Below are positions 8,966 through 19,614 of a DNA stretch of 64,000 bases, piece by piece (position 1 is the stretch's first letter; the number at the start of each line of letters is the position of its first letter). The DNA is taken from contig JABLYA010000001.1 in NCBI GenBank assembly GCA_013177855.1, forward strand, positions 62,001-126,000, read 5' to 3'. The position numbers and the translations under genes are program-made. The stretch comes from Ignavibacteria bacterium (GTDB lineage: Bacteria; Bacteroidota; Ignavibacteria; Ch128b). The notes under the pieces were generated by a model. The model saw nothing but the letters and a program-made list of their open reading frames with translations. It ran no database searches and was not told where the DNA came from.

Positions 8966-9220
8966 ATGGCTCATAAAAAAGGACAAGGTTCTACTAAAAA
9001 TGGTCGTGACTCTAATGCCCAGCGATTGGGTGTTAAGGCTTTCGGTGGTGAAATTGTTTCAGCTGGAAGCATAATAGTCAGACAGAGAGGGACAAAATTC
9101 CATCCAGGTTTAAATGTTGGAATTGGCGGTGACGATACCTTATTTGCAAAAGTTTCTGGTAGAGTTCAGTTTGTAACTAAAGCAAATAAGAAAGTTGTTA
9201 ATGTAATTCCTTTAAATTAA
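8966..9220 (+). CDS. rpmA: 50S ribosomal protein L27
   Basis: Large-subunit protein whose N-terminal tail reaches the peptidyl-transferase centre. 84 residues beginning [17 protein letters not shown], with the conserved [10 protein letters not shown] segment. There is no cleavable N-terminal extension of the Firmicutes type. An AGAGGTGA ribosome-binding site precedes the ATG. The transcript ends at a strong hairpin just downstream. Confidence 0.97.
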   Translation: MAHKKGQGSTKNGRDSNAQRLGVKAFGGEIVSAGSIIVRQRGTKFHPGLNVGIGGDDTLFAKVSGRVQFVTKANKKVVNVIPLN

Positions 9221-9244
9221 TTGTTGAATTAAAATAGGTTTAAA

Positions 9245-9276
9245 ATAAAAAACCGAGGCTATTGCCTCGGTTTTTG
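9245..9276. terminator. Bidirectional rho-independent terminator
   Basis: CCGAGGC (9253-9259) pairs with GCCTCGG (9264-9270) around TATT, flanked by an A-run and a T-run. It separates the convergent rpmA and malate dehydrogenase genes. Confidence 0.9.
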
Positions 9277-9296
9277 TTTTTCAGTCATGAGTCAAA

Positions 9297-10262
9297 TTAA
9301 TAACCAAGTCGTTTCATATCTTCTACAAGATTTTTAACAGCATTAACTGAGTTATCGAACAAAGCTTTCTCTTCTTCATTCAAATCGATTTCAATTACTT
9401 TTTCAATTCCATTTGCACCTAAGATTACAGGTACACCCACATAATATCCATTTACGCCATATTCACCTTGTAGATAAGCACAAACTGGAAGAACTCGTTT
9501 TTCATCATAAATAATTGATTCAACCATTGCAATAGTTGAACTTGCCGGTGAATAAAAAGCTGAACCAGTTTTAAGTAATTTTACAACCTCACCACCTGCC
9601 ATTTTTGTTCGTTCAATTATTGCGTTCATTACTTCGTTAGCTTTATCTTTATTGCCATATTTTTTCTCAAGCAATTCCATCACTGGAATACCATTAACAT
9701 TTGCATATCGTTTAAGTGGAACCATTGTATCACCATGACCACCTAAAACTAATGCGTTGATATCTTTAACGGAAACACCAAGTTCCCATGCAATAAATGT
9801 TGCAAATCTGGATGAGTCCAGAACACCTGATTGACCCATTACACGATTTGGTTCAAATCCGCTGATATTTTTGAATAGAGTAACCATTGCATCAAGTGGA
9901 TTTGATACAACAATCACAATTGCATTGGGGGAAGTGTTTTTAACATTTTCCGCAACGACTTTCATTATTTCTGCGTTTGTAGTGAGCAAGTCATCTCTGC
10001 TCATTCCAGGTTTTCTTGGCAGTCCAGCGGTGATGATAACTATGTCGGAATCTTTGGTGTCTTCATAAGAGTTTGTACCCGTTACTTTGACATCAAAGCC
10101 GTCAACTCTTGCAGCTTCAGCGATATCTAATGCTTTTCCCTGAGGCATATCCTGGACAATATCGTAAAGAACGACATCACCGAGCTGGCGTTTTGCAATT
10201 AATTGGGTAAGGACACCGCCAATTTGTCCACCGCCAATTAATGAGATTTTTTTCCTCGACAT
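9297..10262 (-). CDS. mdh: Malate dehydrogenase (NAD)
   Basis: Interconverts malate and oxaloacetate in the TCA cycle. 321 residues of the LDH-like MDH type: Rossmann motif GGGQIGG (9-15), acidic YD at the end of the second strand for NAD, substrate-loop [11 protein letters not shown] with the malate-binding arginines, VSNPLD, and the catalytic histidine in [10 protein letters not shown] very strong ribosome-binding site, GAGGAGG on the coding strand (10270-10276), precedes the ATG. It follows the RsbW-like gene by 22 bases and should be co-transcribed with it. Confidence 0.95.
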   Translation of the reverse strand: MSRKKISLIGGGQIGGVLTQLIAKRQLGDVVLYDIVQDMPQGKALDIAEAARVDGFDVKVTGTNSYEDTKDSDIVIITAGLPRKPGMSRDDLLTTNAEIMKVVAENVKNTSPNAIVIVVSNPLDAMVTLFKNISGFEPNRVMGQSGVLDSSRFATFIAWELGVSVKDINALVLGGHGDTMVPLKRYANVNGIPVMELLEKKYGNKDKANEVMNAIIERTKMAGGEVVKLLKTGSAFYSPASSTIAMVESIIYDEKRVLPVCAYLQGEYGVNGYYVGVPVILGANGIEKVIEIDLNEEEKALFDNSVNAVKNLVEDMKRLGY

Positions 10263-10284
10263 AATAATTCCTCCTCTATAATTT

Positions 10285-10701
10285 TTAGTTTTTGGTTAAT
10301 TTAATTTTTAAGATAAGGCTGCTTCCTTCCGGTGATTTTTCGACTGAGATTTCGTCGACGAAATGTTTCATTATAAAAATACCGCGTCCATGTTCACTTA
10401 ATAAATTTTCGGGAAGTGTGGGATCGGGGACTTTATCTAAGTCAAAACCTTGCCCCTCATCTGTCACTATGACTTTTAAGAATTCATCTGTTAAAATAAA
10501 TTCTAAGATGATCTTTTTGTTTATATCGTTTTTATTGCCGTGGATGATTGCATTATTTACAGCTTCAGTGATGGCAAGCAAAATATTATTGTATTTATCG
10601 TGAGGAATATTTATTCCATCTAATGCTTCATCGAGATAGTTTGAGATGTTTTCAATCTCGAAAATTGATGTCTTAAGATTGTATTTTAATTGTCGAAACA
10701 T
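10285..10701 (-). CDS. RsbW/SpoIIAB-like anti-sigma or regulatory serine kinase (HATPase_c)
   Basis: 138 residues forming one GHKL ATPase domain: N box [11 protein letters not shown] (~45-55), G1 box DEGQGFD, G2 box GRGIFIM. In this family such stand-alone domains phosphorylate anti-sigma-factor antagonists and bind sigma factors or other partners. No antagonist or sigma gene is next to it, so the target is unknown. It is expressed from its own promoter, which ends only a few bases before the ATG, and it leads into mdh. Confidence 0.8.
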   Translation of the reverse strand: MFRQLKYNLKTSIFEIENISNYLDEALDGINIPHDKYNNILLAITEAVNNAIIHGNKNDINKKIILEFILTDEFLKVIVTDEGQGFDLDKVPDPTLPENLLSEHGRGIFIMKHFVDEISVEKSPEGSSLILKIKLTKN

Positions 10702-10708
10702 TGCACTA

Positions 10709-10738
10709 CAAAATTATAAAAAATTCAAAGAGAGACAA
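10709..10738 (-). promoter_or_regulatory. Promoter of the RsbW-like-mdh operon, TTG-N19-TAnnTTTG
   Basis: On the minus strand, TTG (10738-10736), 19 bases, then TAATTTTG (10716-10709). The start codon lies at 10701, seven bases after the element, so transcripts would have almost no leader. The promoter fills the whole gap to the stop of the upstream gene. Confidence 0.6.
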
Positions 10739-12664
10739 TTAAAAAAGTAAGTATGAACTAAAACTCATATTAATATTTCTTCGTTTACTCATATTTGTCT
10801 GGGAAATGTATTCAATCCAGCTTTTCAATGTCAGATAAAAATCTTTTCGATAAAAAAGAAATATTTCAATTAAAGGTCCAATGCTCTTAATTTCATTTAC
10901 GATGTTTCTCTCTTTGCCTTTGTAATTAGATTCAGTCAGCGAAGTATATCTGACTCCTGCTGAGATAAAATTTTTTTCTGATAGTAAATGACCCACTTTA
11001 AACTCACCAAACTGTTCATTCAAAAGTCTCCCAGGCAATGAGGAAAATCTTTTCCAATTTAAAGTGCCCTGTTCAGATAATCTCAAATTGAAAATTATAT
11101 CAAAGAAATTTTTTGAAGAAAAGTAAAATTTTGTTGAGTCATAAAAAATGAATTGTCTAAAAGCAAAACTTTGAGAGCCTTGAAATAAATCTTCGAAATC
11201 ATAAATCGTGTAATTGGCGAGAACTTCAAATTGATTTTTAGTTGAAAATTCGGGAGCTGAGTATTGAGTAAATGTAGTTAACCTTAAGACTCTATTCCAA
11301 TTGTTGTTTGAACTTCTCTCTTTGTATAGATAGACCAGATGATTATTAAAAGATTCTATCGAAAAATGAGATTGAAGTCTTGTAGAGAAATACTTTAGAT
11401 ATTGAATTTTAATTATATAAAGCAATTCATCTCTATCATCTCTAATAATTAGAGCTGGATTAAGATAATTTTCAAGTGGAGGAGTATCGTATCGCAGTTT
11501 TGAAAAAGAACTTTCAATGAACAATGAATCTTTTCTGAAAAGATTGAGTTTGTTTTGTAAACTAAAAATAAATCTTGTTGAGAAATTATTCTTCTGAAGT
11601 TCTTCATCCAGCCTTTGATAATATAGATAATCTGGAATACTCTGAATGCGCTTAACAGAATGCTTTTCTGAACGTTCGCTGTAATTAATCTTAAGAGAAT
11701 TTCTAAAACTTCCAATCAAAAAATGAGTCTCAGTCTGTAGATTTAGACGAAATTCTGCAACTTTTGAATCAAAGATATTTTTCGTGGGTTCATTTAGATT
11801 TTTATAACGAATATTTTTATCAACCGTTCTGTAATAAAAATTTCCGGTTATGTTAAGATCGAAATTTGTAATATTAATCAAGTCGAATCGTTGTGTCAGG
11901 TCAAGAATGTTATCATCCCTATTTTCAATATTAAAATCTGTGTTGAATATCCTTGCAGAGTTCGAGTCAATCGAAGTGAAATAATCTCGACTAATTCGGT
12001 TGAAATAGAGTCTCGATTGTGAAATTAAGTAATCGGAAAGAAGATTTTCGATCAAAAGTTCAGAGTTAATGTATTTGTTTTTTCTAATTGTCAGATTATC
12101 ATTCTGTATTTTTAATCTGCCGTTAAATTTTGAAACAAGATATTTTTCATCGAGAGAGCTTTCAATGCCAAGTGTATTTCCGGTCTCTAACCTTTCAAAT
12201 TGTTCTTCGGTTTTATAACCTAAAAAAGGGGAAATGTTTATCGAAGAATATGGATTAATATTTAGACTGCCTTTGAATGAAAAATCTTTGAAACGGCTGA
12301 TTCCAATTTTCCTATTATCATTTATTCTGCGTGATTCAACAGCAAATGAAGGTTTTAGGTAATTTGTTAATGCATAACCTAATTGAGAAGTCAAATAGTT
12401 TTCATCTCTTATATTTTTAATCGAAGAAAAAATTATGGTTGAGTTGAATCTGTTCGATAATTTGAAATCGAATTTCCCGAAATTCCGATTAAAATTAATC
12501 GTTGAATTGAAACTGTGAACATTGAGCACTTTATTGTATGTGTTTAAAAAAGTCATTGCATTGGGGACATCAACTGAATCGGGATAATCAAGTCGAACTT
12601 GAGCATTTAATATGAAAACAAAAGCGAATAAGAGAAATATTAAGGAATTAAATCTCAAATTCAT
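10739..12664 (-). CDS. Predicted outer-membrane beta-barrel protein, family not recognised
   Basis: 641 residues with a signal peptide (hydrophobic core, likely cleavage after FILNAQ). The rest alternates polar and aromatic residues in strand-like stretches (many F/Y/R/N/S, few Cys or Gly), and the last residue is Phe in FSSYLLF, as in outer-membrane barrels. I do not recognise a named family. Its start overlaps the end of the metallo-hydrolase gene by 17 bases, so the two are coupled although their predicted locations differ. Confidence 0.65.
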   Translation of the reverse strand: MNLRFNSLIFLLFAFVFILNAQVRLDYPDSVDVPNAMTFLNTYNKVLNVHSFNSTINFNRNFGKFDFKLSNRFNSTIIFSSIKNIRDENYLTSQLGYALTNYLKPSFAVESRRINDNRKIGISRFKDFSFKGSLNINPYSSINISPFLGYKTEEQFERLETGNTLGIESSLDEKYLVSKFNGRLKIQNDNLTIRKNKYINSELLIENLLSDYLISQSRLYFNRISRDYFTSIDSNSARIFNTDFNIENRDDNILDLTQRFDLINITNFDLNITGNFYYRTVDKNIRYKNLNEPTKNIFDSKVAEFRLNLQTETHFLIGSFRNSLKINYSERSEKHSVKRIQSIPDYLYYQRLDEELQKNNFSTRFIFSLQNKLNLFRKDSLFIESSFSKLRYDTPPLENYLNPALIIRDDRDELLYIIKIQYLKYFSTRLQSHFSIESFNNHLVYLYKERSSNNNWNRVLRLTTFTQYSAPEFSTKNQFEVLANYTIYDFEDLFQGSQSFAFRQFIFYDSTKFYFSSKNFFDIIFNLRLSEQGTLNWKRFSSLPGRLLNEQFGEFKVGHLLSEKNFISAGVRYTSLTESNYKGKERNIVNEIKSIGPLIEIFLFYRKDFYLTLKSWIEYISQTNMSKRRNINMSFSSYLLF

Positions 12665-14042
12665 TTCCTCTTTCAGGAATAAAAATGTGATTGAAGCCTT
12701 TTTGTTTTAAGAGTGCTGCAAAAGTATTCAATTCATTTTCTTCACCATGAACTAAGAAAATTTTTCCCAATTTTTGTCTGTCAAAATTTTGATAAAACTC
12801 TAAAAGCTCTTTTTGATCGGCGTGGGCACTTAACGAATCTAAAACAGTAACTTTGGCTTTTACATTATATTCTTCGCCAAATATTTTAACAACTTTTTGT
12901 CCATCTGCGATTTTTCTTCCTAAGGTTTCGGCAGCGTTGTATCCAACGATTAAAATCTGGTTGTTTGGATTCTCAATATTATTGGCAAGATGATGAAGAA
13001 TTCTACCATTTTCACACATTCCTGATGCTGAGATAATTATTGCAGGTTCTCGTAAATCGTTCAATGCTTTTGATTCTTCAACAGACTCGGTGAAGTGAAC
13101 ACATTCAAATTGAAATGGATCTTTACCTTTTTCGATGTATCTATAAGTTTCTTCATCATATTCTTCAATATGCTTTTGATAAATTCTGGTTATAGCCGTT
13201 GCAAGGGGACTATCGATGTAAATTGGAATTTTGAAATTAAAAGTATCAAAAATTTCGTGAAACAGTAAAATTAATTGTTGAGTTCTACTTTCACTGAAGG
13301 CGGGTATTATAATTTTGCCATTTCTCTTTAATGAATAAAAAATTCTATCAACCAAAATGTTTTTTGTCTCATGAATTGGTTGATGCACTCTTGCACCATA
13401 AGTTGCTTCAGAAATTAAAATATCAGGTGTTTCAATTGTATCAGGATCTTTGATTATTGGTAAATTTGGTCTGCCCAGATCACCTGTGAAAGTTAGATTT
13501 ATTACTTTTCCAGTATTTTTAATTTTTAACTGAGTGATTGCTGACCCAAGAATATGACCAGCATTATAAAAGGTTAATTCAACATTATCATCGAGTTCAA
13601 AAGAATTATATAGTTTTATTCCTTTAAAGAGTGGTAATGATTTTTCAGCATCTTTTTGAGTGTATAATGGTTCGAGTGGTGGTTCGCCTTTCTTTTTCCT
13701 CTTTTTGTTTACGAATTCGATATCTTTTTCCTGAATGTGACCGCTATCCAAAAGCATTACTTTACCAAGATCACTTGTTGCATTTGTGCAGATTATTTTT
13801 CCTGAAAAACCCTGCTTGACCAGATTTGGGATATTTCCGATATGATCAATATGCGAATGTGAGACAATCAAGTAATCAATTTCTTCTGGATTGAAAAAAT
13901 CAAATCTCGAGTTCAGTTCGAAGTAATCTTTTCTTTTACCTTGATACAAGCCACAATCGAGTAAGATTTTTGTTTTATTGATTTCGAGATAGTGCATTGA
14001 CCCTGTTACTGTTTTGGTTGCACCGATAAATTTAATCCGCAT
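12648..14042 (-). CDS. Beta-CASP metallo-beta-lactamase family hydrolase (putative RNase)
   Basis: 464 residues. The N-terminal metallo-beta-lactamase fold carries the zinc motif HSHIDHIG (HxHxDH). A beta-CASP insert (~240-370) and a C-terminal RMMBL segment with SLSAHADQKELLEF and LVHGE follow. This is the layout of CPSF73/YsH1-like proteins, which act on RNA. Bacterial members of this subgroup are poorly characterised, so RNase activity is an inference. The ATG begins MRIKFIGATKTVTGSMH, the standard family start. It heads a two-gene unit with the outer-membrane protein. Confidence 0.85.
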   Translation of the reverse strand: MRIKFIGATKTVTGSMHYLEINKTKILLDCGLYQGKRKDYFELNSRFDFFNPEEIDYLIVSHSHIDHIGNIPNLVKQGFSGKIICTNATSDLGKVMLLDSGHIQEKDIEFVNKKRKKKGEPPLEPLYTQKDAEKSLPLFKGIKLYNSFELDDNVELTFYNAGHILGSAITQLKIKNTGKVINLTFTGDLGRPNLPIIKDPDTIETPDILISEATYGARVHQPIHETKNILVDRIFYSLKRNGKIIIPAFSESRTQQLILLFHEIFDTFNFKIPIYIDSPLATAITRIYQKHIEEYDEETYRYIEKGKDPFQFECVHFTESVEESKALNDLREPAIIISASGMCENGRILHHLANNIENPNNQILIVGYNAAETLGRKIADGQKVVKIFGEEYNVKAKVTVLDSLSAHADQKELLEFYQNFDRQKLGKIFLVHGEENELNTFAALLKQKGFNHIFIPERGNEFEI

Positions 14043-14414
14043 TTTTAACCTTTTTTAATTTGAAATTACAAAAATTATTTATGATGATTTGTTTAGTGAA
14101 CGCATGGTATGAAATCTTTGGATATGAATTTTACAAATTGTTTTATAAAAGTTGTACGAGAATTTAGAGCAATTTGAAATTTAGAAGTTAAAATTTTTAG
14201 TCTTTGAAATTAACTTAGTATTTCTAATAACTCGTAAAAGTTAAATGACTGCATTTAATGTTAATGCTCAATCTTGTCTTTAAAGTATTTTTTCGATACT
14301 TAAATTTTTTTTATAATTGCGAAACTTTTTAGAAAAGATGGAGAGGTAATACAGATAAGGAAAAAAATTCAATGCCTCCCATCAAAATAAATCTCAAATA
14401 AGAATAGGACACCG
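14043..14414 (+). promoter_or_regulatory. Upstream region of the respiratory operon; weak promoter candidate
   Basis: No gene is visible in this 372-base divergent gap. A near-consensus -7 element, TATAATTG (14312-14319, one mismatch to TAnnTTTG), has only TTT at the expected -33 position. A small AT-rich hairpin, AAGTAT/ATACTT (14283-14301), followed by a T-run lies just upstream. The ~95-base leader before actA is purine-rich (GGAGAGG). None of this is firm. Confidence 0.35.
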
Positions 14415-14984
14415 ATGAATCATTCGAAACTTGACTATATTTTAAAAGTTCGAGTGCCGGTAACAATTTTTGTTATCATACTTTCTTTCGCTATAACTTA
14501 TTATGTTTCCCGTCCAGAGAGAGATGGAATAGGATATAACCCTGAACAACCTATTCCATTTTCACATAAACTTCATGCTGGTGAAATGAAAATAGATTGT
14601 CAGTATTGCCATACTTCTGTTACTAAATCGAGATTTGCATCAATTCCATCGGTGCAAACCTGTATGAACTGTCACACAATTGCGAGAAAAAACAGACCGG
14701 CAATAATTCAACTAACAGAAATGTATCAAAAGAATATTCCATTAACATGGAAACGAGTTCATAAGTTAGCTGATTTCGCTTATTTCAATCACTCAGTCCA
14801 TGTTAATCGTGGGATTGATTGCGCTGAATGTCATGGTGATGTGAAGAATATGGATGTAATAAAACAAGTCTCTTCTTTTACCATGGCAAGTTGTCTTGAT
14901 TGTCATCGAAATGCTCAATTAAAATTGACTTACATTTCGAATGTTAAAAAAGGTCCTGAAAACTGCTTTGCCTGTCATAGATAA
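14415..14984 (+). CDS. actA: Alternative Complex III subunit A, pentaheme cytochrome c
   Basis: Periplasmic electron-exit subunit of the quinol:cytochrome c oxidoreductase ACIII. 189 residues: one N-terminal membrane anchor (~14-30) and five CxxCH heme sites (CQYCH, CMNCH, CAECH, CLDCH, CFACH), with spare histidines as second axial ligands (FSHKLH, FNHSVH). Five hemes are what is known for ActA. It is the first gene of a 14-gene run that continues to 29108 with overlaps or gaps of at most 15 bases. Confidence 0.92.
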   Translation: MNHSKLDYILKVRVPVTIFVIILSFAITYYVSRPERDGIGYNPEQPIPFSHKLHAGEMKIDCQYCHTSVTKSRFASIPSVQTCMNCHTIARKNRPAIIQLTEMYQKNIPLTWKRVHKLADFAYFNHSVHVNRGIDCAECHGDVKNMDVIKQVSSFTMASCLDCHRNAQLKLTYISNVKKGPENCFACHR

Positions 14985-14999
14985 AAAGGTATAAAGAAT

Positions 15000-15167
15000 A
15001 TGACTGAGAAGAAAAAAACAAGAAAAGAATTTTTATCTAATTTATTCAAAGGCTCAATATTGGGAACTTTACTCTTTGGATTTCAATTTGGTAAGATTTT
15101 CGGCATTACCAAGAATCCAAAAATTTATTTCAAAGAAAATCCTGATTCAGTAAAACGAATTAAATAG
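15000..15167 (+). CDS. Small membrane protein between actA and actB
   Basis: A 55-residue frame from ATG 15000 to TAG 15165-15167. It begins MTEKKKTRKEFLSNLFKG, continues through a Gly/Phe/Leu-rich hydrophobic segment (~18-37), and ends with a basic tail VKRIK. An AAAAAGGT ribosome-binding site lies 7 bases upstream. It sits in the only gap between actA and actB and keeps the operon's spacing, which supports it being real. The basic start with TRKEF before a hydrophobic stretch resembles a degenerate Tat signal or signal anchor. Its role is unknown; it may be an extra small subunit or assembly factor of Alternative Complex III. Confidence 0.6.
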   Translation: MTEKKKTRKEFLSNLFKGSILGTLLFGFQFGKIFGITKNPKIYFKENPDSVKRIK

Positions 15168-15181
15168 CAAGAAGGATAAAA

Positions 15182-18100
15182 ATGAGTCAAGATAATTTTA
15201 GAAGACACTGGAAAAGTCTTAGAGATTATTACAATCCAGAAGAATTAAAGAAAATTAAAGAAGATGAATTTTTAGAAGGTGCAATAGATAATGTTGATCT
15301 GGCAGGGATGCCTCCTATATCTCGAAGAAGATTTCTGGCTTTACTTTCGGTGTCGTCGGCTTTTGCATTTGCTGCTTGCTCAAACTTCAAAGACAAAGGC
15401 GAAATTGTTCCTTACAACAAAAAGCCCGAAGAAATTATCATAGGTAATGCTAATTTTTATGCGTCAAGTTTAAATTGCTGCCAGAATACCTGTTCAATTC
15501 TTGTAAAAACTCGAGAAGGCAGGCCAATTAAAATTGATGGAAATCCAGATCATCCAATTAATCAAGGTAAGGTTTGTATTAGAGGTCAAGCAGCAATTTT
15601 GAATTTGTATGATCCTGATAGATTAAAAAGTCCACTGCAGAAAGTTTCAAAACGACAATTTGCACCAATCAGCTGGAGAGAAGCAAATAAATCAATTACA
15701 GATGGATTAAACAAAGCAGTATTGCAGAATAAAGAAATTGCATTTATTTCAAATAAAACAAATTCTCCCACAACTCTTTCTGTATTGAAAGAATTTCAAC
15801 AAAAATATCCGACCACTAAATTCTATTTTTATTCTAACTTTTCTAACAAGACAAAATTTGAAGCATGGAAAGAAATTTATGGAACAAACAGTTTACCTTC
15901 TATAAAACTTCAACAGGCAAAAATCATTGTCGCACTTGAAAGTGATTTCTTGAATACAGACGGTGATGTAATTGAGCAAGTAAGACAATTTGCAGTTACC
16001 AGAAATGTTAATGATTTGAAAAATTTTAGTCGTCTTTATGTTGTTGAAGGAAATCTCACTTTAACAGGCGCAAATTCTGACTATCGTTTGAGATTAAGAC
16101 CAGACTTTCAGAAAGAATTTTTAGCAGGCTTATTAAATGAAATTCTTAACAGAGTAAATCCTAAAATTTCCTTACCGTCTGAATTAGTATCTCAGATTAA
16201 AAATTATTCATTAAGCTCTTTAGCGGCCAAATTAAATCTCTCAAAAGATGTGATCGATACATTGGTTAATGATTTGCTTAACAATCAAGGTAGATCGATC
16301 ATAATTTGTGGTGATAGATTAGGCAAAGAAGAACATTTACTTACATTAATCTTAAATGAAGTATTAGGAAATTCTCAACTTTATGATTTTAATTCAGCCT
16401 ATGTTAATCTGGTAGAAGAAAGTTCAATTCAAGATTTTGAAGAATTAATTTCAAAAATCAATCAAGGTCAGGTTGGTGCTGTAATAAATTTTGATTGCAA
16501 TCCTGTTTATGATTTTTCTTTCTTGAGAATTTCAGATGTGTTTGAAAAAGTCGGCCTTGTTGTAACTTTATCTGAACAAAAAACTGAGACGACATCATTA
16601 AGTAATTTTATTCTTCCAATTCATAATGAACTCGAAAGCTGGAATGATTTTCAGGTAAGAAGCAACATTATAAATCTTCAGCAACCTGTGATTTCACCAA
16701 TGTATGATACAAGGCAAAAAGAATCTATTTTAATTACCTGGACAACCGGTGAAGTTTATTATGATTCAATTTATCAAAGAAAATTGAAATCACGCTGGCA
16801 GAAAGAAGTCTTTCCACAATATTCTTCCATAAACAATTTCGATACATTCTGGTATGCTTGCCTTCACGATGGATTTCTAAAACTCCCAGGAAATAATGTT
16901 ACCAAACCAAATTTTGCTGTAAGATCATTTAATATTTCAAATACTACTAAATCAAATGAGATACTTTTAAGCATCTATCCACATCCATATCTTTTTGATG
17001 GAAAATTTGGAAATAATGGCTGGCTGCATGAAGTTCCTCATCCAGTCACAAAAATAGTCTGGGATAATTACGCAGCAGTCTCTCCAAACACTGCGAAAAA
17101 ATTAGACTTAAAGAATGGTGATTTGATTCAGGTTAGCAATGGAAAAAATAGTATAGAGCTGCCAGTCTTCGTTCAAGCAGGAGTTGCTGAAAATTTAATT
17201 TGTGTTGAAACTGGATATGGCAGAGAAGAGTGTGGTGAAATTGGAAAAGGAGTCGGGTTTAATGTTCAGTTTTTGATAAACAAAAATCAAAGCTCAATTT
17301 ATAATTCGTATGTAAGCATAAAGAAGACGGGTGAGAAATACAATTTAGTAACAGCTCAGGAACATCATTCGATTGACGATACATTCGTTAAAGATTTTCA
17401 TCGAAAGAGAAAAATAATTCAAGAAGGAACTATTCAGCAATATGAGAATGATCCTGATTTTATTCGTCGAGAAAGGGCAGAACTAATTAGTATTGTTCAC
17501 GAAGTGAAATATGAAGGCGTTAAGTGGGCAATGGCAATTGATATGAATAAATGTATTGGTTGTAATGCTTGTGTGGTAAGTTGTGTTGCTGAAAATAATA
17601 TTCCGATGGTTGGAAAAGATCAGGTTGAAAAAGGCAGAGAAATGCATTGGATGAGAATTGATACTTATTATTCAGGAAATCCAGAAGAAGTAATAGTAAG
17701 CAATCAGCCAATGTTATGTCAGCATTGTGATAATGCGCCTTGTGAAAATGTTTGTCCAGTCTCAGCTACGAATCATAGTCCAGATGGATTAAATCAAATG
17801 GCTTATAATCGTTGTGTTGGTACGAGATACTGTTCAAATAACTGTCCTTATAAAGTTCGAAGATTTAACTTTTTGGATTTCCGTTCTGAGTTCAATAATG
17901 AATATCAATATCAGGAGCCTTTGAATTTCTTAAATAATCCTGAAGTAACCGTTCGCTCTCGTGGTGTGATGGAAAAATGTACTTTCTGTGTGCAAAGAAT
18001 AATGGAAGCGAGACAAAAAGCAATTGAACAAGACAAAGTGTTTAACGGCAGCGGAGTTATGACTGCCTGTCAGCAAGCATGCCCTTCAGATGCAATTGAA

Positions 18101-18244
18101 TTCGGAAATATGCTTGATAAAAACTCAGAAGTTTCGAAGTTGAGAAATCATAAACTTGCATATTATGTTCTTGAAGAAACGAATGTAAAACCAAATGTAA
18201 CTTACATTGCAAAACTCAGAAACATCAATTCGGAGAGTGTGTAG
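15182..18244 (+). CDS. actB: Alternative Complex III subunit B, molybdopterin-oxidoreductase-like plus ferredoxin domains
   Basis: 1020 residues. A Tat-type signal SRRRFL (47-52) sits behind a ~45-residue extension, as is usual for ActB. The first ~720 residues resemble molybdopterin oxidoreductases and have a cysteine set near the start (NCCQNTCSI ... KVCIRG); in known ActB this domain binds no molybdenum cofactor. The last ~300 residues are a four-cluster ferredoxin unit ([41 protein letters not shown]...CQQACP), expected to carry three [4Fe-4S] and one [3Fe-4S] cluster. It forms the wire toward the heme subunits. Its stop overlaps the next GTG by one base. Confidence 0.93.
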   Translation: MSQDNFRRHWKSLRDYYNPEELKKIKEDEFLEGAIDNVDLAGMPPISRRRFLALLSVSSAFAFAACSNFKDKGEIVPYNKKPEEIIIGNANFYASSLNCCQNTCSILVKTREGRPIKIDGNPDHPINQGKVCIRGQAAILNLYDPDRLKSPLQKVSKRQFAPISWREANKSITDGLNKAVLQNKEIAFISNKTNSPTTLSVLKEFQQKYPTTKFYFYSNFSNKTKFEAWKEIYGTNSLPSIKLQQAKIIVALESDFLNTDGDVIEQVRQFAVTRNVNDLKNFSRLYVVEGNLTLTGANSDYRLRLRPDFQKEFLAGLLNEILNRVNPKISLPSELVSQIKNYSLSSLAAKLNLSKDVIDTLVNDLLNNQGRSIIICGDRLGKEEHLLTLILNEVLGNSQLYDFNSAYVNLVEESSIQDFEELISKINQGQVGAVINFDCNPVYDFSFLRISDVFEKVGLVVTLSEQKTETTSLSNFILPIHNELESWNDFQVRSNIINLQQPVISPMYDTRQKESILITWTTGEVYYDSIYQRKLKSRWQKEVFPQYSSINNFDTFWYACLHDGFLKLPGNNVTKPNFAVRSFNISNTTKSNEILLSIYPHPYLFDGKFGNNGWLHEVPHPVTKIVWDNYAAVSPNTAKKLDLKNGDLIQVSNGKNSIELPVFVQAGVAENLICVETGYGREECGEIGKGVGFNVQFLINKNQSSIYNSYVSIKKTGEKYNLVTAQEHHSIDDTFVKDFHRKRKIIQEGTIQQYENDPDFIRRERAELISIVHEVKYEGVKWAMAIDMNKCIGCNACVVSCVAENNIPMVGKDQVEKGREMHWMRIDTYYSGNPEEVIVSNQPMLCQHCDNAPCENVCPVSATNHSPDGLNQMAYNRCVGTRYCSNNCPYKVRRFNFLDFRSEFNNEYQYQEPLNFLNNPEVTVRSRGVMEKCTFCVQRIMEARQKAIEQDKVFNGSGVMTACQQACPSDAIEFGNMLDKNSEVSKLRNHKLAYYVLEETNVKPNVTYIAKLRNINSESV

Positions 18245-19614
18245 TGAGAACAATTGATTATACAATTGAACCCCCAGTTGTAGAAGGTAATCCATCGTTA
18301 AAATCAATCAATGAAAGCATTGCTCGACCGTTAGAGTCAAAACCACCGAAAGGCTGGTACATTGCAATTTCGATTAGTTTGACAATGCTTTTGATCGGCG
18401 CAGTTAGTCTTGCAATTACTTTTATAAAAGGCGTTGGTGTATGGGGTGTTAATCAACCTGTTGGTTGGGGATTTGATATTGTAAATTTCGTCTTTTGGGT
18501 TGGTATTGGTCACGCCGGAACATTAATCTCTGCAATCCTTTTTCTTTTGAGGCAAAGATGGCGAACAGCGATCGCAAGATTTGCAGAAGCAATGACAATT
18601 TTCGCTGTTATGTGTGCGGGACTTTTTCCTTTAATTCACACTGGTCGTCCATGGCTTGATGGTTATTTACTTCCTTATCCTAATCAACATGCTCTCTGGG
18701 TAAACTTCACATCTCCATTGTTGTGGGATGTCTTTGCTGTATCAACATATTTTACTGTTTCACTTGTTTTCTGGTATATTGGTTTAATTCCCGATCTTGC
18801 TACTCTTCGAGATAGAACAACTAACAAGTTCAAGAAAATTATTTATTCGATTTTAAGTCTCGGTTGGCGTCATTCTGCAAAGCATTGGAATCATTATGAA
18901 ATGGCATACTTAATTCTTGCTGGATTTGCAACACCTCTTGTTTTATCAGTTCATACAATTGTTAGTTTCGATTTTGCAGTTTCAATTATGCCTGGCTGGC
19001 ATACAACAATCTTCCCACCATATTTCGTTGCTGGTGCTGTTTTCTCTGGTTTTGCAATGGTTCAGAATGTTTTGATTGTTATTAGAAAGGTCTTCAAGAT
19101 TGAACACATTATCACATTAGATACACTTGAAAAGATGAACAAGGTTATGCTTGCAACTGGAATGATGGTCGGTTATGCTTATGCTATGGAATTTTTCATT
19201 GCCTGGTATAGTGGTAATCCAATTGAACAATTTGTGTTTTTGAATCGTGCGCTTGGACCTTATGCTTGGGCATACTGGACAATGGTTTCTTGCAATGTTT
19301 TATTTACACAGCTTTTCTGGTTCAAAAAAATTCGAAGATCAATTCCAGTTATGTTCGTTATTGGTGTTCTTGTTAATGTTGGAATGTGGTTTGAAAGATT
19401 TGTGATTGTTGTAACGAGTCTTTCAAGAGATTATTTACCATCTAGCTGGGGAATGTATATTCCATCCATATTCGATATTGGAATTTTAATTGGAAGTTTT
19501 GGACTGTTCTTTACATTAATTTTCTTATTTATTCGAACACTGCCTGTAGTATCAATTGCTGAGGTTAAAGCTGTACTTCCAGAATCACAGCCATCTCACG
19601 GAGGAAGTCATTGA
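18244..19614 (+). CDS. actC: Alternative Complex III subunit C, NrfD/PsrC-like quinol-binding membrane protein
   Basis: 456 residues with about ten membrane helices, of the NrfD/PsrC family that holds the quinol site. Family features include [23 protein letters not shown] near helix 2 (given here as its key residues G, W, N, P and H) and the following GIGHAGT. The start is GTG at 18244, overlapping the actB stop (GTAGTG); no ATG gives a complete protein. It acts with ActF, a second NrfD-like subunit downstream. Confidence 0.92.
   Translation: MRTIDYTIEPPVVEGNPSLKSINESIARPLESKPPKGWYIAISISLTMLLIGAVSLAITFIKGVGVWGVNQPVGWGFDIVNFVFWVGIGHAGTLISAILFLLRQRWRTAIARFAEAMTIFAVMCAGLFPLIHTGRPWLDGYLLPYPNQHALWVNFTSPLLWDVFAVSTYFTVSLVFWYIGLIPDLATLRDRTTNKFKKIIYSILSLGWRHSAKHWNHYEMAYLILAGFATPLVLSVHTIVSFDFAVSIMPGWHTTIFPPYFVAGAVFSGFAMVQNVLIVIRKVFKIEHIITLDTLEKMNKVMLATGMMVGYAYAMEFFIAWYSGNPIEQFVFLNRALGPYAWAYWTMVSCNVLFTQLFWFKKIRRSIPVMFVIGVLVNVGMWFERFVIVVTSLSRDYLPSSWGMYIPSIFDIGILIGSFGLFFTLIFLFIRTLPVVSIAEVKAVLPESQPSHGGSH

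Noticed and set aside
10739-12664. TonB-dependent receptor
   Set aside because: No plug domain or TonB box is visible and 641 residues with this composition do not match the family; only a generic barrel is supported.
15182-18244. A catalytic molybdenum enzyme such as polysulfide or nitrate reductase
   Set aside because: The order actA-actB-actC, the ferredoxin domain fused at its C-terminus and the Tat-like start identify ActB, whose known members bind no molybdenum cofactor.
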